From positions 1 to 11,668 of the forward strand of contig JAGIAA010000054.1 in assembly GCA_017745115.1 (NCBI GenBank): a DNA stretch of 11,668 nucleotides, read 5' to 3'. A program made the translations under genes and the position numbers. The stretch is from Sphingobium sp. (GTDB lineage: Bacteria > Pseudomonadota > Alphaproteobacteria > Sphingomonadales > Sphingomonadaceae). Of the stretch, positions 1 to 6,761 are shown piece after piece (the stretch's first letter is position 1; every line of letters starts with the position of its first letter). The notes under the pieces were generated by a model. The model searched no databases, was not told the origin of the DNA, and worked only from the letters and a program-made list of their open reading frames with translations.

Positions 1-486
1 AATCTCGACGACCGTCCCGATGCTGTTTCCCGCATAGGCAGCGGAGAAGGGGCCGTAGAGGACATCGACCCGCTCGATCTCCTCGGGCGTCACCAGCGTC
101 CAGCGCGGAGAGCCGTTGCCGTTATTGTTGCCGACCAGAGCCGAAAGCAGCGCGCCGTCCGCATAGATGAGGCTGCGCGCCGAGGATCCCAGGCCGGACG
201 TACGCGTCGCGATCGGTGCGAAATTGTCGCCGACATGGCGTTTCCGCACGACCAGGCTGGGCAGATATTTGATCGTGTCCTCGACGCTGACGGCATTGAC
301 CGTGACGGCGATCCGCCCCTCGTCGATGGAGGCTTTCGTCGAAGGGGTATCGGGATCCTCGCCGGTCTTTTGACCGACGACGAGAATGTCGGGACGCTGC
401 TCTTCGTCTGCAGCATCGGCAGCAAAAGCAGGAGTGGCGGAAAGCAGGCCCAGAGCGAGGGCCGCATTGGAAAGCGTCGAGCGCAT
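1..486 (-). CDS. TonB-dependent receptor, N-terminal part (runs off the window)
   Basis: This is the first 162 codons of an outer-membrane TonB-dependent receptor; the rest lies left of position 1. Residues 1-22 are a signal peptide (hydrophobic core, cleavage probably after AFA). A TonB box-like D-I-L-V-V-G-Q follows at residues 33-39. The plug domain runs from about residue 62 and includes V-E-D-T-I-K-Y-L-P-S-L near 68-78 and I-E-R-V-D-V-L-Y-G-P-F at 138-147, the usual plug hallmark, followed by S-A-A-Y-A-G-N-S-I-G. The ATG at 484-486 has a Shine-Dalgarno-like AGGTG (494-498, minus strand). The gene lies 81 bp downstream of the DUF2946 gene on the same strand, so the two are probably co-transcribed. 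Receptors of this family import siderophores, metals or other ligands using TonB energy. The plug alone does not identify the substrate; copper is an inference from the DUF2946 neighbour. The family call is secure. Confidence 0.93.
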   Translation of the reverse strand, partial: MRSTLSNAALALGLLSATPAFAADAADEEQRPDILVVGQKTGEDPDTPSTKASIDEGRIAVTVNAVSVEDTIKYLPSLVVRKRHVGDNFAPIATRTSGLGSSARSLIYADGALLSALVGNNNGNGSPRWTLVTPEEIERVDVLYGPFSAAYAGNSIGTVVEI

Positions 487-567
487 GAGAAATCACCTGT
501 CGTGCAAATGTCGCATGAGCCGCCCTTGTTTGCAAAGGCGGCACGATCGAGCCCGACGGCTGAACCG

Positions 568-975
568 TCAGGCGATCAGAGCGACCGGCGGACCGCGCAA
601 AGGCGGCCGGAGATGGGCAATGCGCCTCCGCAAAGGCTCGACGGCGACCGCGAAACCGAGCGCGAGGATGAAGGCAAGTGCAGCGACAAGGAGCGCGACA
701 TCGGCGCCGGCGGTCGAAACCATCGAAAGGGCCGAATAGGGGCAGGGATCATTCTTGCCGGCCTCATGACCGGCGCTCTGTTTGTCCATCGGAATGACCA
801 GCTGTGCCGTCTGGTGTTCGCCAGCGATGCCCGTGCAGATGACGACGGTCAGAACCTTGCTCTCCGAGGACAGCATGTAGCCGGACGGCATGAGCAACCG
901 CACGGACAGCATCACGCCCAGGATCAGCGCTGCAAATACGCGGTGCCTGCGAAGCCATGTCCGGATGCCAGTCAT
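568..975 (-). CDS. DUF2946-family small membrane protein
   Basis: This 135-residue protein has the marks of the DUF2946 family: R-L-L-M-P-S-G-Y-M after the first membrane segment (residues 26-34), I-C-T-G near 46-49, C-P-Y at 78-80, and the conserved tail R-P-P-L-R-G-P-P-V at 123-131. Membrane segments are likely at about 14-30 and 90-112, so C47, H70 and C78 fall in a loop that is probably periplasmic. Members of the family often lie beside TonB-dependent receptors, commonly ones linked to copper. Here the next gene on the same strand is such a receptor, 81 bp away. The Cys and His residues would suit metal binding, but the biochemical function is unknown to me. The ATG at 973-975 is the only reasonable start (no in-frame start just upstream). 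I see no convincing ribosome binding site. Confidence 0.85.
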   Translation of the reverse strand: MTGIRTWLRRHRVFAALILGVMLSVRLLMPSGYMLSSESKVLTVVICTGIAGEHQTAQLVIPMDKQSAGHEAGKNDPCPYSALSMVSTAGADVALLVAALAFILALGFAVAVEPLRRRIAHLRPPLRGPPVALIA

Positions 976-1310
976 CGTGCCGCGCTCATAATGCGGGCGG
1001 CACGAGAAGTCACCCCTCCGGCAGGCTCTTGCTATGATGATATATGGTTTCTTGCATCCTTTCGGATGATTGCGACGAATCGAAGCTCACGCAATAAGCC
1101 GCATCACGGAGTATGTTTCGACCCTCTAGCGAGCTTTCGACTGGAGTGCGCTCTCCGGGTGCGCAATGGCCCATATAAAAAGACGGGCCGGACGTTCATT
1201 GTCGCGGTGGGCGTTTTTTCAGATGCGTGTGGTCCGGTCCGGGTCTTCTCCCCTTTTGACCTGACCGGGCCGCGCGCGTCACCACCAACCTTGGTTCGTG
1301 GGGGCCCGGA
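976..1310. other. Intergenic region between divergent transcription units
   Basis: No protein-coding gene is supported here. The stretch separates the leftward DUF2946/receptor genes from the rightward two-component genes, so it should hold promoters for both. An AT-rich patch at about 1031-1053 and a small inverted repeat (CATCC/GGATG, 1055-1068) lie on the leftward side and could belong to that promoter. GGCCC/GGGCC arms flank an AT-rich 12-nt loop at 1168-1189. A TTGACC at 1256-1261 resembles a -35 element on the plus strand but has no good -10 at the proper distance. None of these sites is convincing alone. Confidence 0.4.
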
Positions 1311-1349
1311 ATGATGACCGATAACCGAGCTGGAATTGCGGCGCTATGA
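1311..1349 (+). CDS. Possible 12-codon leader ORF
   Basis: A short ORF encodes MMTDNRAGIAAL. Its ATG follows a G-rich run (GGGGG at 1300-1304), which could serve as a ribosome binding site about 6 nt upstream. Its TGA overlaps the response-regulator start as ATGA (1346-1349). The response regulator has no good Shine-Dalgarno sequence of its own, so translational coupling is possible. An ORF this short can arise by chance, so the call is tentative. Confidence 0.3.
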   Translation: MMTDNRAGIAAL

Positions 1350-2011
1350 GGATCCTCGTCGCCGATGACGACTCCCTCGTCTCCAAAGTCATCCAAGTCA
1401 CCGCCAGCAAAGCCGGCATCGCCGTGGAACTCGTTGCCAACGGCCTGGACGCGGCCGACCGTGTCGCCGCGGCACCGGCAGATCATTTCGACGCCATCCT
1501 TCTCGACATGCGGATGCCGATCCTCGACGGACGCGAAGCCGCGCGGCGGATACGCGACCTGCCCTATGCACAGGGCACGATACCGATTTATGCCATGTCG
1601 TCGAACGAGACCGAGTTGCTTCGTCATCCCTGGGCAACCTGGCTCTTCGACGGCCATCTCACCAAGCCGCTCAAGGAAGCGGATCTGCTTGCGCTGATGC
1701 GCAATCATGGCAGCAAGACGACGGGACGGCAGGCCAAGTCCGCCGATCGCCGGCACCGCGATGCGATTCTCGAACGGATCGAAAGCGGGATACGCGAGAT
1801 CGACAGCGCCATCGCCGAGGCCGACAGTTTCAACGCCGGTGAAGCGGCGAAACGTATCCGGCTTGGGCTGCTCGGCCTAGTGCCCGAAGAACTCATCCGT
1901 GCTCTTCATGTCTTTCAGCTCAGTCAAACGCATGGCCGAGGCGAACGAGAACCGTTAGAAGAACTACGACAATCCTTTGCGGCGGCGAAGGCATTGCTCA
2001 TGGCGGCTTAG
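1346..2011 (+). CDS. Stand-alone receiver-domain response regulator with Hpt-like helical C-terminus
   Basis: This 221-residue protein has an N-terminal receiver (REC) domain (about 1-118) and no DNA-binding domain. The acidic pocket is D7-D8-D9, the phosphoacceptor is D54 in the L-L-D-M-R-M-P-I-L-D-G context, S85/S86 occupy the switch Ser/Thr region, and K107 is the conserved Lys in K-P-L. After a linker (about 119-138), residues 139-219 are predicted to be helical. They can be aligned without gaps to the Hpt domain of the downstream kinase around its A-H-S-L-A-G motif, but K169 replaces the phosphorylatable His. The tail is therefore best read as a degenerate Hpt-like or dimerisation domain (inference). 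The start is fixed by an in-frame TAA at 1322-1324 and by the REC domain beginning at MRILVADDDS. The gene is 7 bp from the hybrid kinase start and surely forms an operon with it. It probably acts as a phosphate sink, connector or relay modulator. Confidence 0.88.
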   Translation: MRILVADDDSLVSKVIQVTASKAGIAVELVANGLDAADRVAAAPADHFDAILLDMRMPILDGREAARRIRDLPYAQGTIPIYAMSSNETELLRHPWATWLFDGHLTKPLKEADLLALMRNHGSKTTGRQAKSADRRHRDAILERIESGIREIDSAIAEADSFNAGEAAKRIRLGLLGLVPEELIRALHVFQLSQTHGRGEREPLEELRQSFAAAKALLMAA

Positions 2012-2022
2012 AGCCGCCATGA
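1998..2022 (+). promoter_or_regulatory. Perfect 11-bp inverted repeat over the stop/start junction
   Basis: Eleven bases (1998-2008) are the exact reverse complement of 2012-2022. The 3-nt loop (2009-2011) is the TAG stop of the response regulator, and the ATG of the hybrid kinase (2019-2021) lies in the descending arm. In mRNA this would hide the kinase start unless ribosomes finishing the upstream gene opened the stem. No T-run follows, so it is not a typical intrinsic terminator. Confidence 0.6.
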
Positions 2023-5000
2023 TTGTATTGAAGCGCCGTCCGGGAGAAGTACGGCAGAAGAATGAAGACAAGGGGCGGTTCTTGCAGTCGGCGAAACCGA
2101 TCAATGCGGCTGGCGAGCCTATGAGCGCGTCAGGCGGGCTCGCTTCGCGCCCCTACAAGCCGGTCCTGATCGGGATCGCGGTCATGCTGATCTATGCCGG
2201 GCTCGCCTGGTCGGGCATCCAGGTCAGCCAAGGCGGCGGCAAGATCGCGGCGATCTGGCTGCCTTGCGCAGTCATGGTCGCAACCGGCCTGAACTGGCGC
2301 ATTTCCATCCCGCGCCTCCTGTCCCTCTGCCTCTTCGCCCATGTGACGCTGCTGCTGACGATGGGCCGCACGCTTCCCGACACAATCGGGCTCGCGCTGG
2401 CCAATGCGGTCGAGATCAGCGTCGCGCTGATCCTGGGGCGCCGGATCATTTCGAACCCGGACCAAATCAAGGAACCACGGCTCGCGATGAAGCTCGTGGG
2501 CGCTGCAATATTGGCCGCAGGCGCCTCAGGCCTGATCACCGCCGCAACGATCGCCAGCAGCCTCGCCGAATATCCCATCATCCTCGGCCAGTGGTGGCTG
2601 GCGCACGTCATGGCCATGATGACGATCGCGCCGATCCTCCTCATCATCGAGGCGGAACGCCGGGACGCCAGGCGCCGCGGAGAACCGCTGATGACGCGGC
2701 AGGGCATCGTCGACATTGCCCTCGGCGCCGCCGTTATCGCCGCCATCTTCGCCCAGACGAGCTTCCCGCTGTTGTTTCTCGCGGCGCCCGTCATCCTGAT
2801 CGTGGCGGCGCGCCAAGGCAGCCCGGCAAGTGCTGTACTGCTGCTGCTGACCACCGTCATCGCCACATATCTCTCCATGGCGGGATATGGGCCGATCAAC
2901 CTCATTTCGGCCGGCGTGCATACGCGGGCGGCTGTGCTGGAAATTTTTGTCTTTGCGACCTTCGCCTCGACCCTGCCCGTCACGCTGGCGCACGAGCGTC
3001 TCGCGGCGCTGCGCGAGCGATCGAACATCCTCATCGAAACGATGGACGACATTCCGTTTTCGACAGACCTCGATGGCCGGTGGACCTATCTCAGCAACTA
3101 TTGGACCAAGGTCTTCGAGAAGGACCGGACGGTTCCGCTTGGGACGCGCGCATTCCGGATCGTGCCGCCCGAACAGCGCAAGACCCTCATGAAGGCGATG
3201 TCCTCGCTCATGGCCGGCGATGCCGATGAAGTCCATTTCGACTTCCAGGCCCATGTCGATGCCCCCGCCCAGATCCACCTGCGGGCGCGCATCAGGCTGT
3301 TGCGCAAGCGCGACGGCAGCCCGGAGGGTTTCGGCGGCATCATCACCGACGTCAGCCGCCAGAGGCGCAGCGAGCTCGCTCTCGCCGCCAGCGAGCAGCG
3401 CCTCATATCCCTCGCAGAAAATGCGCCGGTGGGCATCTTCCAGTTCGACAATGAGGGCAATGCGACCTTCCTCAACGAGGCATGGGCGCGGATGCACGGC
3501 ATGCCGGTTGAGGAGGGCCTGGGCAAGGGCTGGCAACGCTTGCTCGATGCAGCGCAGCTGGAGAGTTATGCCGCGCACGCGCCACAGCGCGAAGCCGGCG
3601 CAACCACCGATATCGAAGTGGTTATCCAGCGTCCGGATGGCACCCAGCGCCGCACGCGTGTCGTGACCACGGCACTGCGCGATGGCAGTGGCAAGATTGT
3701 TGGTCGCATGGGTGTGGCCGTCGATCAGACGCGCGAGCATGAAGCAAAGGCTGCCTTGATGGCCGCGCTGGAGGACGCAAAGTCAGCCGCCACGGCCAAG
3801 GATCGCTTCTTCGCCCTGATGAGTCATGAATTGCGCACCCCTATGAACGGCGTACTCGGCTTTGCCGAACGGCTGCAGGAGACCGAACTGACGGACACGC
3901 AGCGGCGCTATGTATCGTTGATCAGCCGGTCCGGTGAGATCATGCTCACCTTGCTCAATGACATTCTGGACACCTCGCGCATGCGCGAGGGCCAGATGCA
4001 GCTCGCGCGCGAACCCTATGATCTGTCGGCCGTTGTCAGCAGCGCCTGCCAGCATTTCGAGGCTCTGGCCGCCCGCCGCGGCCTGGCGTTGCGCTGCAAT
4101 TTCGCGTCGCCGCTCCCCAGGACCGTGATCGGCGACCGGCAGCGCCTCACGCAGATTCTGAACAACCTGCTCGGTAATGCCCTCAAGTTCACGGAGGAAG
4201 GATGGATCTCGGTCTACGCACGGATCGAGATGCAATATGAGCGAACGATCCTGATCGTCGAGGTCACCGACACCGGCATCGGTATCGCGCCCGAGGCTGC
4301 AGAGCGGATCTTCGAAGCGTTCGACCAAGGCGCCGAGGATATCGCCATGCGCTTCGGCGGAACGGGTCTTGGCCTGCCGATCGCCCGAGGCCTTGCCGAA
4401 CAGATGGGCGGATCGTTGAGTCTCGTGACATCGAACCCCGGCAAGGGCTCGATCTTCCGGCTGACGCTCCCGCTCGAACTCCAGACCGACCGGACGCCCG
4501 GCCGCATCAAAGCGGCACAGGATCCCATCCGCGACGCCGCACCACTACCGGCCCGCAAACTCAATATCCTGATCGCCGAGGATAATGAAATCAATCGGGC
4601 GCTCATGATCGATCTGCTGGCGGATCGCGGCTGCAACATCATCATGGTGACCGACGGCCAGGAAGCAGTGGATGCCGTGGAGCGCTCCATCGAAGAGCAG
4701 CAGCCGTTCGACCTGGTTTTCATGGACCTTCGAATGCCTGTCCTCGACGGCGTCGGCGCCACCAAGGCTATCCGGGCTCGCGGCATCGATGCGGAAACGC
4801 TACCGATCATCGCCGTCACAGCGAGCGTGCATCGCGACGCCATGGACGCCTGCTGGCAAGCCGGAATGCAGGACTATGTTTCCAAGCCCGTAAGCCGCGG
4901 CACGATCGAACTCGCGCTCAATCAATGGGCGCGGCGAGATTCGGCGGACTTGGAAATCCGCGAACCGGAAGCAGCGCCGGCCCCGGATCTCGACCCCGAG

Positions 5001-5303
5001 CTGGCGCCCCTGCTGCCACGCTTCGTCGAGCAGTGCCGGGGCGCTTTGGCCGACGTGATAACGGCGCTCGAGCGTTGGCCTGAGGTCGACGCACCGCAAC
5101 TGGCCTCGATTCAGAATATGGCCCACAGTCTGGCAGGTCTCTCTGCAACGTTCGCGGCACCGCAGCTCGTGTCGCCAGCCCAAGCGTTGGATCTCGCGCT
5201 TGACGAGAAGGAACCGGACAATACGCACCGGCGGCTACTCGATATGCAGCACGCTCTGCAGGGCTATTTGGACAGCTTGCCCGCCAGCACCTACCCCGCC
5301 TGA
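2019..5303 (+). CDS. MASE1-PAS-PAS hybrid sensor histidine kinase with REC and Hpt domains
   Basis: This 1094-residue inner-membrane kinase (numbering from ATG 2019) carries a complete internal phosphorelay. Residues about 48-325 form a multi-span MASE1-like sensor of roughly 8-10 helices, including the I-W-L-P motif near 79-82. PAS domains follow at about 332-450 and 453-577. HisKA carries H603 in M-S-H-E-L-R-T-P-M. HATPase_c has N720 in the N box (N-N-L-L-G-N-A), D-T-G-I-G-I, F-E-A-F-D-Q and G-G-T-G-L-G-L-P. The receiver (about 847-965) has E854/D855, D903 and K956. The C-terminal Hpt domain (about 995-1080) has H1036 in M-A-H-S-L-A-G. All relay residues are present, so it should be active. 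ATG 2019 is the first in-frame ATG; ATG 2121 (M35), just before the first membrane helix, is an alternative. It is co-transcribed with the receiver protein upstream and overlaps the convergent LuxR-type regulator by 13 bp. The signal sensed is unknown. Confidence 0.93.
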   Translation: MIVLKRRPGEVRQKNEDKGRFLQSAKPINAAGEPMSASGGLASRPYKPVLIGIAVMLIYAGLAWSGIQVSQGGGKIAAIWLPCAVMVATGLNWRISIPRLLSLCLFAHVTLLLTMGRTLPDTIGLALANAVEISVALILGRRIISNPDQIKEPRLAMKLVGAAILAAGASGLITAATIASSLAEYPIILGQWWLAHVMAMMTIAPILLIIEAERRDARRRGEPLMTRQGIVDIALGAAVIAAIFAQTSFPLLFLAAPVILIVAARQGSPASAVLLLLTTVIATYLSMAGYGPINLISAGVHTRAAVLEIFVFATFASTLPVTLAHERLAALRERSNILIETMDDIPFSTDLDGRWTYLSNYWTKVFEKDRTVPLGTRAFRIVPPEQRKTLMKAMSSLMAGDADEVHFDFQAHVDAPAQIHLRARIRLLRKRDGSPEGFGGIITDVSRQRRSELALAASEQRLISLAENAPVGIFQFDNEGNATFLNEAWARMHGMPVEEGLGKGWQRLLDAAQLESYAAHAPQREAGATTDIEVVIQRPDGTQRRTRVVTTALRDGSGKIVGRMGVAVDQTREHEAKAALMAALEDAKSAATAKDRFFALMSHELRTPMNGVLGFAERLQETELTDTQRRYVSLISRSGEIMLTLLNDILDTSRMREGQMQLAREPYDLSAVVSSACQHFEALAARRGLALRCNFASPLPRTVIGDRQRLTQILNNLLGNALKFTEEGWISVYARIEMQYERTILIVEVTDTGIGIAPEAAERIFEAFDQGAEDIAMRFGGTGLGLPIARGLAEQMGGSLSLVTSNPGKGSIFRLTLPLELQTDRTPGRIKAAQDPIRDAAPLPARKLNILIAEDNEINRALMIDLLADRGCNIIMVTDGQEAVDAVERSIEEQQPFDLVFMDLRMPVLDGVGATKAIRARGIDAETLPIIAVTASVHRDAMDACWQAGMQDYVSKPVSRGTIELALNQWARRDSADLEIREPEAAPAPDLDPELAPLLPRFVEQCRGALADVITALERWPEVDAPQLASIQNMAHSLAGLSATFAAPQLVSPAQALDLALDEKEPDNTHRRLLDMQHALQGYLDSLPASTYPA

Positions 5304-5917
5304 ACGTCATCCTCGGCGATCGCCGCTTCATAGGCCAGGATGGCCTGCGAACGATTGGTGACGTGCAACTTGGAGAAGATACGTGCGAGGTGTGACTTCA
5401 CCGTCGATTCGGCGAGGCCTAGATCATAGGCGATCTGCTTGTTGGGCAGGCCGAGGCTCAGCGCCTGCATGATCCGTTGCTCGGCCGGACTGAGCGGCCC
5501 GGCATCCTCGGTGAGGCTGCTGGCAAGCCTGGGGAAGACAGCCTCTCCCCTCAGCACGCGCGCAAGAGCCTCCGTCATCTGATCAAAGGCGAGCGTCTTG
5601 GGCAGAAACCCCACGATATCCTGAGCGATCGCCTGACGCACGGTCGCCGTGTCGGTCCGGCTGGAAATGACGCAGATCGGCGCGTCGGGGAACAGCGATT
5701 TCACTGTTTTGACGCCCGACATGCCGGTTGCGTCAGGCAGCATCAGGTCGAGCAGCACCAGCAGAATATCGGCCCTGTCGACTTCAAGTGCGCCAAGCTC
5801 CCTCAGGGATGCACACGAAATGACCTTCTGGCCGGGATTGTTTTTGGAAAGTGCGGCCGAAACAGCAGCAGCACAAAGCGGATGATCGTCTATGACAAGG
5901 ACTGTGGAACCGCCCAT
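5291..5917 (-). CDS. NarL/FixJ-type response regulator with LuxR HTH
   Basis: This 208-residue two-domain regulator has a receiver domain (about 4-122) with D10/D11, phosphoacceptor D57 in L-L-D-L-M-L-P, S85/S86 and K107. A LuxR-type HTH follows at about 141-197: L-S-P-A-E-Q-R-I-M, N-K-Q-I-A-Y-D-L-G-L, then S-T-V-K-S-H-L as the recognition-helix region. It should bind DNA and regulate transcription when phosphorylated. Its position tail-to-tail with the hybrid kinase gene, overlapping by 13 bp, makes it the most obvious output partner of that kinase's Hpt domain; this is an inference from position. It lies 145 bp downstream of the porin-like gene on the same strand, in an AT-rich gap that probably holds its own promoter. 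ATG 5915-5917 is taken as start because the REC domain begins at once. Only a weak, distant purine-rich ribosome binding site is seen. Confidence 0.92.
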   Translation of the reverse strand: MGGSTVLVIDDHPLCAAAVSAALSKNNPGQKVISCASLRELGALEVDRADILLVLLDLMLPDATGMSGVKTVKSLFPDAPICVISSRTDTATVRQAIAQDIVGFLPKTLAFDQMTEALARVLRGEAVFPRLASSLTEDAGPLSPAEQRIMQALSLGLPNKQIAYDLGLAESTVKSHLARIFSKLHVTNRSQAILAYEAAIAEDDVQAG

Positions 5918-5989
5918 TCTTATGCCTGCACTTCCCCCGACTGCAGCCGTCGGACGATTCGTATAGCATGAATTTCCACCAAATTAATT

Positions 5990-6005
5990 ATGATCTTGCA
6001 ATCAT
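5990..6005. repeat. Small AT-rich inverted repeat upstream of the LuxR-type regulator
   Basis: ATGAT and ATCAT arms flank a 6-nt spacer (cttgca), next to an AATTAATT palindrome (5983-5990). In a GC-rich genome this AT-rich patch upstream of a regulator gene could be promoter or operator sequence. It is short and could be chance. Confidence 0.3.
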
Positions 6006-6062
6006 CTTCGCACGAATTCGATACCTGTCTTTCGAAGCATTGTTGGCTCGACACCCAAGGTG

Positions 6063-6761
6063 CTAGAATGCCCAGCGCGCCGTGGCTGTCACCGCTGTTT
6101 TGGTGTGCGGCGATCCATCAAAATATTCGCGTTCCGGGCCGCCGCCCGAAAGGGTTAGCCCTAGTTCGGCTCGTCCGAACTCCCGCTGAACCTGGGCTGC
6201 CCAATCGTACCGGACGCGTGAGACGGCCGCTGGCGGTCCATTGCGGACGAAGGCAAGAGCGCCGACATGGCCAGATATACGCCAATGCTCGGCCGGACGC
6301 TTGAAGACATCGCCCGAGACATAGAGCGTCATCGTGCGGTCCCACAGGTAGTCGGGTGAGAAAGCCGCACGCAGTGCCACCGAACGCCCACTGATACCTG
6401 CGAAAACCTCGGTGTAGCCGGTGGCGCGGCCAAAGCTCGAATCCGGCGCATATTGGGCTCTCAGGAGACCGATGTCGGCGGACAAGCCGTCGCCGATCCG
6501 CCTCGCATAGCCCAGCGTCGCATAGCCCCCCATCAGGCCAAGCCTGCCGCCGGCACGATACACGGCCACGCCCGTTACCTCTCCAAAGATGCCGGATGAA
6601 CCGTCGTAACCCACGGATAGTGAAGCGGCGGGTTCCCGGCGGCTCAACGAATAGCCGCGCAACCGATAGTCAGTCGTCAAAGCGGCTTCGAGATTGACCT
6701 GTGCGCACGCCGGAAAGGCGGCGGCCGACAGTGCCACGGCTAGGACAGCGGACTTGCTCAG
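6063..6761 (-). CDS. TorF-like outer-membrane beta-barrel (putative porin), apparent CTG start
   Basis: The encoded protein is about 232 residues. It starts with a signal peptide (S-K-S-A-V-L-A-V-A-L-S-A-A-A-F-P-A-C-A, cleavage probably before QVNL). It continues with T-T-D-Y-R-L-R-G-Y-S and a nearby P-A-A-S-L-S-V-G-Y, a pattern typical of TIGR02001/TorF putative porins, and then alternating amphipathic strands. It ends in A-R-W-A-F, with the terminal Phe expected for outer-membrane barrel insertion. No ATG, GTG or TTG sits at the head of the signal peptide. The only fitting codon is CTG at 6759-6761, which overlaps the protease stop as CTGA. The same junction type (GTGA) occurs one gene upstream. 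The next upstream ATG-like start in frame (6938) would bury the signal peptide behind about 59 basic residues and is unlikely. This is the last gene of the sigma/anti-sigma/protease operon. The outer-membrane role is well supported; the substrate is unknown. Confidence 0.78.
   Translation of the reverse strand: MSKSAVLAVALSAAAFPACAQVNLEAALTTDYRLRGYSLSRREPAASLSVGYDGSSGIFGEVTGVAVYRAGGRLGLMGGYATLGYARRIGDGLSADIGLLRAQYAPDSSFGRATGYTEVFAGISGRSVALRAAFSPDYLWDRTMTLYVSGDVFKRPAEHWRISGHVGALAFVRNGPPAAVSRVRYDWAAQVQREFGRAELGLTLSGGGPEREYFDGSPHTKTAVTATARWAF

Noticed and set aside
1209..1219. T-run (GCGTTTTTT) as an intrinsic terminator
   Set aside because: No stable GC-rich stem directly precedes it, and no plus-strand gene ends upstream.
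235..1314. Long plus-strand ORF (359 codons) over the receptor/DUF2946 region
   Set aside because: It is antisense to two genes with clear family motifs, has Arg/Gly/Asp-rich low-complexity composition and no recognisable domain; it is a by-product of high GC content.
1977..2018. TTG start 14 codons upstream for the hybrid kinase
   Set aside because: It would give a basic R-R-R-R extension overlapping the receiver gene, with no ribosome binding site; ATG 2019 (or 2121) is better.
2526..3740. Minus-strand ORF of 404 codons inside the hybrid kinase gene
   Set aside because: It is a frame shadow of a gene whose MASE1 and PAS domains are continuous in this region.
5936..5955. Small GC hairpin (CCGAC/GTCGG) in the leader of the LuxR-type regulator
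   Set aside because: A 5-bp stem is too short to separate from chance in GC-rich DNA.
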